The notes below the pieces were generated by a model. The model was given only the letters and a program-made list of their open reading frames with translations. It did not search any database and was not told the DNA's origin. Shown piece after piece: positions 22,270 to 25,307 of a stretch of DNA of 25,307 nt. Numbering within the stretch: the first letter of the stretch is position 1; every line of letters begins with the position of its first letter. The translations under genes were made by a program, and so were the position numbers. This DNA is from JBDKGD01 sp964645125 (GTDB taxonomy: Bacteria; Patescibacteriota; Minisyncoccia; UBA6257; 2-01-FULL-56-20), in NCBI GenBank assembly GCA_964645125.1, contig CAZXZC010000010.1, positions 1 through 25,307 on the forward strand, given 5' to 3'.

Positions 22270-22361
22270 TAGCCAATAGGGTTTAGGGTATAGCGAATAG
22301 TAAGACAATAACGGACAGTATGTATAAAACCTATTGGCCATTGGCTAAACCCTATACCCTC
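22270..22361. repeat. dispersed intergenic repeat, copies C and D facing each other
   Basis: Copy C (22270-22300, forward) reads TAGCCAATAGGGTTTAGGG then TATAGCGAATAG. Copy D (22329-22361) is the reverse orientation: CCTATTGG, CCATTGGCTAAACCC, TATACCCTC. GCCAATAGG (22272-22280) can pair with CCTATTGGC (22330-22338). GGGTTTAG (22279-22286) can pair with CTAAACCC (22345-22352). A variant of the ACGGACAG ending seen in copy A lies in between (22311-22318). It occupies most of the rplK-gatB gap. Confidence 0.75.
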
Positions 22362-22398
22362 ATTTAATTTTATTGGAATTTTAGCCCTATTCCTGTAG

Positions 22399-22404
22399 TA
22401 TAAA
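22399..22404 (+). promoter_or_regulatory. -10 box before gatB
   Basis: TATAAA ends 11 nt before the ATG. TTGGAA (22373-22378) is the nearest -35-like hexamer, at a long 20-nt spacing. The leader would be about 4-5 nt with no SD. Confidence 0.45.
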
Positions 22405-22415
22405 GGTACTATTTT

Positions 22416-23816
22416 ATGGAGTATCAGCCGACGATTGGGTTAGAAATTCACGTGGAGCTTAAGACTGCCACGAAGATGTTCTGTGATTGCGCGAACGACC
22501 CTACGGAGCACCACCCCAACATTCATGTGTGCCCTATTTGCTTGGGGCATCCTGGGGCGCTTCCTGTACCGAATAAAACGGCGATTGAGTCGGTGATTCG
22601 GGTTGGGTTGGCGCTGGGAGCTACTATTAACCCCGTCACCAAATTTGATCGCAAAAACTATTTTTACCCTGACTTACCCAAGGGCTACCAGATTTCGCAG
22701 TATGACTTGCCGCTTGTGGTGGGTGGAAGTTTGAATGGTGTTCGTATCACTCGTATTCATTTGGAAGAAGATGTAGCTCGTTCACAGCACGCCAAAGATG
22801 GGACGCTCGTTGATTTCAATCGCTCAAGCGTGCCTTTGATGGAGCTTGTTACTGAACCAGATGTACGGAGCGCGAAGCAGGCGGGAGATTTTGCGCGTGA
22901 GCTACAACTTTTGCTTCGCACGCTTGGAGTATCAGATGCTGATATGGAAAAAGGCCAGATGCGTATTGAGCCGAATGTGAGTTTGAATATGGGTACGAAA
23001 GTAGAGCTTAAAAATATTAATTCTTTTAAGGCAGTTGAAGCTGGTATTACCTATGAAGTCGCGCGGCAAAAGAAGGCGCTTGAGGCAGGCGAGCAGCTTC
23101 GCCAGGAGACTCGTGGGTGGGATGAGGTAAAAAAACAAACAGTGCATCAGCGGTTTAAGGAGCATGCACAGGATTACCGTTATTTTCCCGAACCAGATAT
23201 TCCGCCGTTTGAAACAGCTGCGTTTGATATAGAAAGTTTGAAGGCCAATTTGCCAGAGCTTCCCCATGCCAAGCGCATCCGACTTGCAGCAGAGTATGGG
23301 TTGCCTGAAAGTGGTGTAGAGGCTTTAGTGTTTGACTCAGTACTTCTTAATTATTTTGAACAGGCGGTAAGTGAGTTGCGAGAGAAGTTGCCGGGAGCTT
23401 CCGTGCTCACATTGTTTAACTATTTAACCAGTGATGTGAAGGGAATGCTTGTAAAGCAGAATTTACGTATTGAGGATTTGCGGATTTCGCCGGAACATTT
23501 CGCGCATTTAATTTTTTTGCTTGAGCAAAAAACAATCGGGAGTCGACAGGCGAAGGATCTGCTTGAGTTGATGCAAAAAACTGGTGAAGATCCGGAAACA
23601 TTGATTGTTGCTCATGATTTGGCTCCGGTGTCGGATGAGTCGAGTATTGGGGCGGCGGTGGATGCGATACTTGCGGCGCACCCGACTGTCGTGCAAGATT
23701 ATAAAAATGGGAAAGAAGCGGCATTGCAATTTTTGATCGGTCGGGCGATGGGGCATTTGAAAGGGAAAGGGAATCCTCAGGCACTGAAAGAAGCATTTCT
23801 TCAAAAAATTTCATGA
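22416..23816 (+). CDS. gatB: Asp-tRNA(Asn)/Glu-tRNA(Gln) amidotransferase subunit B
   Basis: GatB is the kinase/tRNA-binding part of GatCAB, which turns misacylated Glu-tRNA(Gln) or Asp-tRNA(Asn) into the correct amide form. The 466-residue protein opens with PTIGLEIHVELKTATKMFCD. A four-Cys set (FCDC and CPIC, about 23-42) and the block CLGHPGALPVPN follow, then NYFYPDLPKGYQISQYDLP, HLEEDVARSQH and DFNRSSVPLMELVTEPD. The helical YqeY-like tail (about 330-466) binds the tRNA. Size is standard. GatA and GatC are not adjacent. Its TGA stop overlaps the next gene's ATG (ATGA, 23813-23816). Confidence 0.97.
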   Translation: MEYQPTIGLEIHVELKTATKMFCDCANDPTEHHPNIHVCPICLGHPGALPVPNKTAIESVIRVGLALGATINPVTKFDRKNYFYPDLPKGYQISQYDLPLVVGGSLNGVRITRIHLEEDVARSQHAKDGTLVDFNRSSVPLMELVTEPDVRSAKQAGDFARELQLLLRTLGVSDADMEKGQMRIEPNVSLNMGTKVELKNINSFKAVEAGITYEVARQKKALEAGEQLRQETRGWDEVKKQTVHQRFKEHAQDYRYFPEPDIPPFETAAFDIESLKANLPELPHAKRIRLAAEYGLPESGVEALVFDSVLLNYFEQAVSELREKLPGASVLTLFNYLTSDVKGMLVKQNLRIEDLRISPEHFAHLIFLLEQKTIGSRQAKDLLELMQKTGEDPETLIVAHDLAPVSDESSIGAAVDAILAAHPTVVQDYKNGKEAALQFLIGRAMGHLKGKGNPQALKEAFLQKIS

Positions 23817-24583
23817 TACAACATTTAAAAAATTTAGGGTTGGCAGATAAAGAGGCAAAGGTGTATGCGGCCATGCTTGAGTTGGGGCCTTCCTCGGTGT
23901 TGGAGATTTCGGCGCGTACCGGAGTAAACCGCCCCACTACCTACGTGCAGATTGAGTCCTTGCGGCGCATGGGATTGGTAAGTACGCAAACAAAGGGCAA
24001 AAAGCAACTGTTTCAGGCAGAAGCTCCAAACCAATTCCAGACGATTTTAGAAAAAGAAGAAGCGCTTGTGCAGCAAAAAAAGAAAGAGCTTTCGGATGTG
24101 CTGCCCGACTTGCTTTCCATGTTTAATGCCTCTGGCGGTCGGCCGAAGGTGCGGTTTATTGAGGGAATTGAGGGTGTAGAAAAGGCGCAGGAGTTGTTTC
24201 GAAAGTCGGGCGATAAGATGTTGTATGAAATTTCATCGTTTGATGATGTGGTTCGGATTTTCCCCAACTTTTTAAATTCAATGGGGGTTGAGACGGGTAA
24301 AAGAAAAATCGATTCAAAGCTTATTTATACTTATTCTGCTGGTCCACTTGATCCAGGTATTGTTAAAAATAGTCTTGCACAAATGCGCTATGTTTCGCCT
24401 GACAAACTCCCTATTAATTTCGATGTAGCCATTTCGGGGAACAACGTGACGCTTTTGTCCCTTCGTGGCAATGTGTCTGGTGTTTTTATTGAACACGAAG
24501 AAATTGCCAATTCTTTAAAGGCGGTGTTTGAATATTTTTGGAGTTTGATTCCCGCTGCTGATTCTCAGAAAAAATCTCCCTAG
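23813..24583 (+). CDS. TrmB-family transcriptional regulator
   Basis: The 256-residue protein starts with a winged helix typical of TrmB regulators (about 1-68): LKNLGLADKEAKVYAAMLEL, then SVLEISARTGVNRPTTYVQI as the recognition part, and RRMGLVSTQTKGKKQLFQAE as the wing. A coiled-coil helix follows (about 70-105, FQTILEKEEALVQQKKKELSD), usual for dimerisation. The C-terminal part (about 115-245, KVRFIEGIEGVEKAQELF onwards) is a phospholipase-D-like sensor fold without an HKD catalytic motif. TrmB proteins are best known as sugar regulators in archaea; many bacterial ones have unknown ligands. It overlaps gatB by 4 nt. No sugar gene is present, so the target is unknown. Confidence 0.88.
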   Translation: MIQHLKNLGLADKEAKVYAAMLELGPSSVLEISARTGVNRPTTYVQIESLRRMGLVSTQTKGKKQLFQAEAPNQFQTILEKEEALVQQKKKELSDVLPDLLSMFNASGGRPKVRFIEGIEGVEKAQELFRKSGDKMLYEISSFDDVVRIFPNFLNSMGVETGKRKIDSKLIYTYSAGPLDPGIVKNSLAQMRYVSPDKLPINFDVAISGNNVTLLSLRGNVSGVFIEHEEIANSLKAVFEYFWSLIPAADSQKKSP

Positions 24584-24591
24584 AAACTAAT

Positions 24592-24636
24592 AAAGCCACC
24601 AGGGACTTGCAATAATATGCAGTGTGGTGGCTTTTT
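24592..24636 (+). terminator. terminator after the gatB operon
   Basis: AAAGCCACCA (24592-24601) pairs with TGGTGGCTTT (24625-24634), followed by TTTTT and a further T-run at 24641-24648. An inner TGCA/TGCA pair tightens the loop. Confidence 0.85.
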
Positions 24637-24758
24637 CGGATTTTTTTTCATAAGAAATCCATTAATTGTTAAACATAACCCCCTCCGGGATGGATTTTAA
24701 AATTTGTCTTAAAATGCGGGTATACATGGTTTTTAATAATATACCAACCTAAGACGCT
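24592..24758 (-). ncRNA. possible minus-strand small RNA or leader-peptide transcript
   Basis: A good leftward promoter (24765-24792) predicts a start at about 24758, and the hairpin at 24592-24634 could end it, giving about 165 nt. On this strand GGAGG (complement of 24682-24686) lies 5 nt before ATG TTT AAC AAT TAA, a 4-residue frame starting at 24676. A second 23-residue frame begins at 24651 and runs through the hairpin. It could be a regulatory RNA or a leader peptide; neither is proven. The hairpin's T-run on this strand is weak. In + orientation the stretch 24584-24832 has no protein gene. Confidence 0.35.
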
Positions 24759-24764
24759 TGTTTC

Positions 24765-24792
24765 ATGATAGCATATATGCGGTATTTGTCAA
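24765..24792 (-). promoter_or_regulatory. leftward promoter in the gene-poor gap
   Basis: On the minus strand TTGACA (complement of 24787-24792), 16 nt, then TATCAT (complement of 24765-24770), with TGC just before the -10 making it extended. The spacer includes the palindrome GCATATATGC (24771-24780), a possible regulator site. Confidence 0.6.
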
Positions 24793-24832
24793 ACTCCCAC
24801 TGTCGAAGATAGTTTAAATCTGTCAGCTTTTT

Positions 24833-24861
24833 TTGACAAAATTATGGTTTTGGAGTAGGCT
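24833..24861 (+). promoter_or_regulatory. rightward promoter of the 63-codon gene
   Basis: TTGACA (24833-24838) and TAGGCT (24856-24861) are 17 nt apart; the -10 is weak. The -35 lies in TTTGACAAA (24832-24840), a perfect inverted copy of TTTGTCAAA (24785-24793) that holds the leftward -35, so the two promoters diverge. Confidence 0.5.
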
Positions 24862-24878
24862 TTGCATTCAGAAGCATA

Positions 24879-24917
24879 GACGGGCAAATTTTTGTACTGA
24901 CTTAGCATTTGCCTGTC
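24879..24917 (+). other. leader hairpin of the 63-codon gene
   Basis: GACGGGCAAAT (24879-24889) pairs with ATTTGCCTGTC (24907-24917): 11 bp with one G-U pair and a 17-nt loop. It ends 16 nt before the SD and could control its access or stabilise the mRNA. Confidence 0.6.
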
Positions 24918-24945
24918 AACATGCCACAACCAGAGGAGAAGGTAT

Positions 24946-25137
24946 ATGTCAAAGAAGAAAATTGCTGTTGTAAAAGCCGATGGGAGAATTGTTTGTTCTA
25001 GGAGGGTTGGGTCTAGCACGCGCTCGTGGGGTTGGAATCCTGAGCCTGCTGGCTCTTCCGATTGTTCTCATAAAAAACCAAGCCCAAAACCCGCGCTTAC
25101 TATTAAACTAATAAAGGCTACGAAATCATCCTTGTAG
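24946..25137 (+). CDS. small hypothetical basic protein, 63 aa
   Basis: I do not recognise it. The ATG at 24946 follows AGGAG (24934-24938) at an ideal 7-nt spacing, one of only two strong SD sites in the window. The product is very basic (MSKKKIAVVKADGRIVCSRR at the start, KPALTIKLIKATKSSL at the end), with two Cys (17 and 40), two Trp around 28-30 and a Ser/Pro-rich middle. There is no membrane helix or signal peptide. The KIAVVKADGRIV segment looks like a beta-hairpin. A promoter, a leader hairpin and a downstream terminator frame it as a separate unit. It may be a small nucleic-acid-binding protein (inference from charge only). Short length leaves some chance that it is not translated. 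Confidence 0.55.
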   Translation: MSKKKIAVVKADGRIVCSRRVGSSTRSWGWNPEPAGSSDCSHKKPSPKPALTIKLIKATKSSL

Positions 25138-25182
25138 GTGGGTGAATTCACTGAAGGCTAGCGCTTTTGTTTTTTCTTTTCT

Positions 25183-25225
25183 AAAGGCCATAGAGTTGTC
25201 GAATAGACACTGTATGGCCTTTTTC
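25183..25225 (+). terminator. intrinsic terminator after the 63-codon gene
   Basis: AAAGGCCATA (25183-25192) pairs with TATGGCCTTT (25213-25222), then T's. The inner TGTC/GACA adds a small helix. Confidence 0.85.
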
Positions 25226-25261
25226 TTTATCTTGTCACCGGTTTTTAGTGTCCTTACGCTG

Positions 25262-25270
25262 TGCTATACT
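25262..25270 (+). promoter_or_regulatory. extended -10 of a leaderless gene at the window edge
   Basis: TGC plus TATACT (25265-25270) ends 6 nt before an ATG at 25277, which would put the transcript start on the start codon. Confidence 0.55.
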
Positions 25271-25276
25271 AAGTAC

Positions 25277-25307
25277 ATGAACATCAACATTAACTTTATT
25301 CACTTGG
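25277..25307 (+). CDS. start of a gene cut by the window end
   Basis: Only ten codons are visible (MNININFIHL). The call rests on the extended -10 directly upstream and the terminator just before it. No family can be named. The same promoter-to-ATG layout as ssb and secD supports it as real. Confidence 0.45.
   Translation, partial: MNININFIHL

Noticed and set aside
23813..23816. UGA recoded to Gly, as in some related lineages
   Set aside because: TGA ends gatB and the 442-residue protein exactly at expected positions, overlapping the next start codons, and conserved genes contain no in-frame TGA.
23416..23937. 173-codon minus-strand frame over the gatB end
   Set aside because: It overlaps two well-supported + strand genes and shows no family likeness or signals.
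24580..24651. 23-codon minus-strand frame starting at 24651
   Set aside because: It has no SD of its own and reads through the terminator stem, so I mention it only as part of the possible small RNA.
1..25307. CRISPR array or insertion sequence
   Set aside because: No regularly spaced repeats and no transposase-like frames were seen on either strand.

Overview
The window looks like chromosomal core sequence from a small-genome bacterium, most likely of the Candidate Phyla Radiation (Patescibacteria). This is inferred from gene style, not from a marker search. The supporting signs are compact housekeeping proteins, genes that overlap or nearly abut, an almost complete lack of Shine-Dalgarno sites, -10 boxes sitting directly in front of start codons, a sigma-region-4/HARE regulator, a membrane Cx2GxxN-type protein, a ComEC without its usual nuclease-like domain, and a VirD4-like ATPase operon. 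UGA is used as a normal stop, so the code is standard. Every convincing protein gene is on the + strand.

Layout. 1-420: a strongly promoted, terminated structured RNA of about 180 nt that I cannot assign to a family, then tRNA-Lys(UUU). 628-1152: an SD-led hypothetical gene with its own promoter and terminator. 1200-3351: secD-secF, the Sec translocon motor. 3488-4525: a DNA-binding protein combining sigma region 4 with a HARE winged helix. 4617-10492: a tightly packed five-gene run made of a membrane-anchored protein, a small membrane protein with a HEPN-like R-x4-H motif, a VirD4/TraG-like ATPase, trmD and comEC. 10476-10740: a mosaic of intergenic repeats. 10742-13544: an anchored Cys-motif protein, rodA and mltG, a wall-synthesis cluster. 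13545-20521: a structured leader and one giant 2253-codon gene in which RpoB and RpoC are fused in frame. 20538-22264: rpsF, ssb and rplK, each separately signalled, with a 73-nt palindromic element and copies of the dispersed repeat between them. 22416-24583: gatB overlapping a TrmB-type regulator. 24584-25307: a gene-poor stretch with divergent promoters, a possible minus-strand small RNA, a 63-codon SD-led gene with a hairpin leader, and the first 10 codons of a probably leaderless gene cut by the window edge.

The most notable items are the rpoB-rpoC fusion, the structured RNA at the left edge, the HEPN-like membrane protein next to the VirD4-like ATPase, the widespread leaderless promoter architecture, the dispersed repeat family found four times, and the unassigned transcription units near the right end. 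All family names come from reading motifs by eye; no database search was run.
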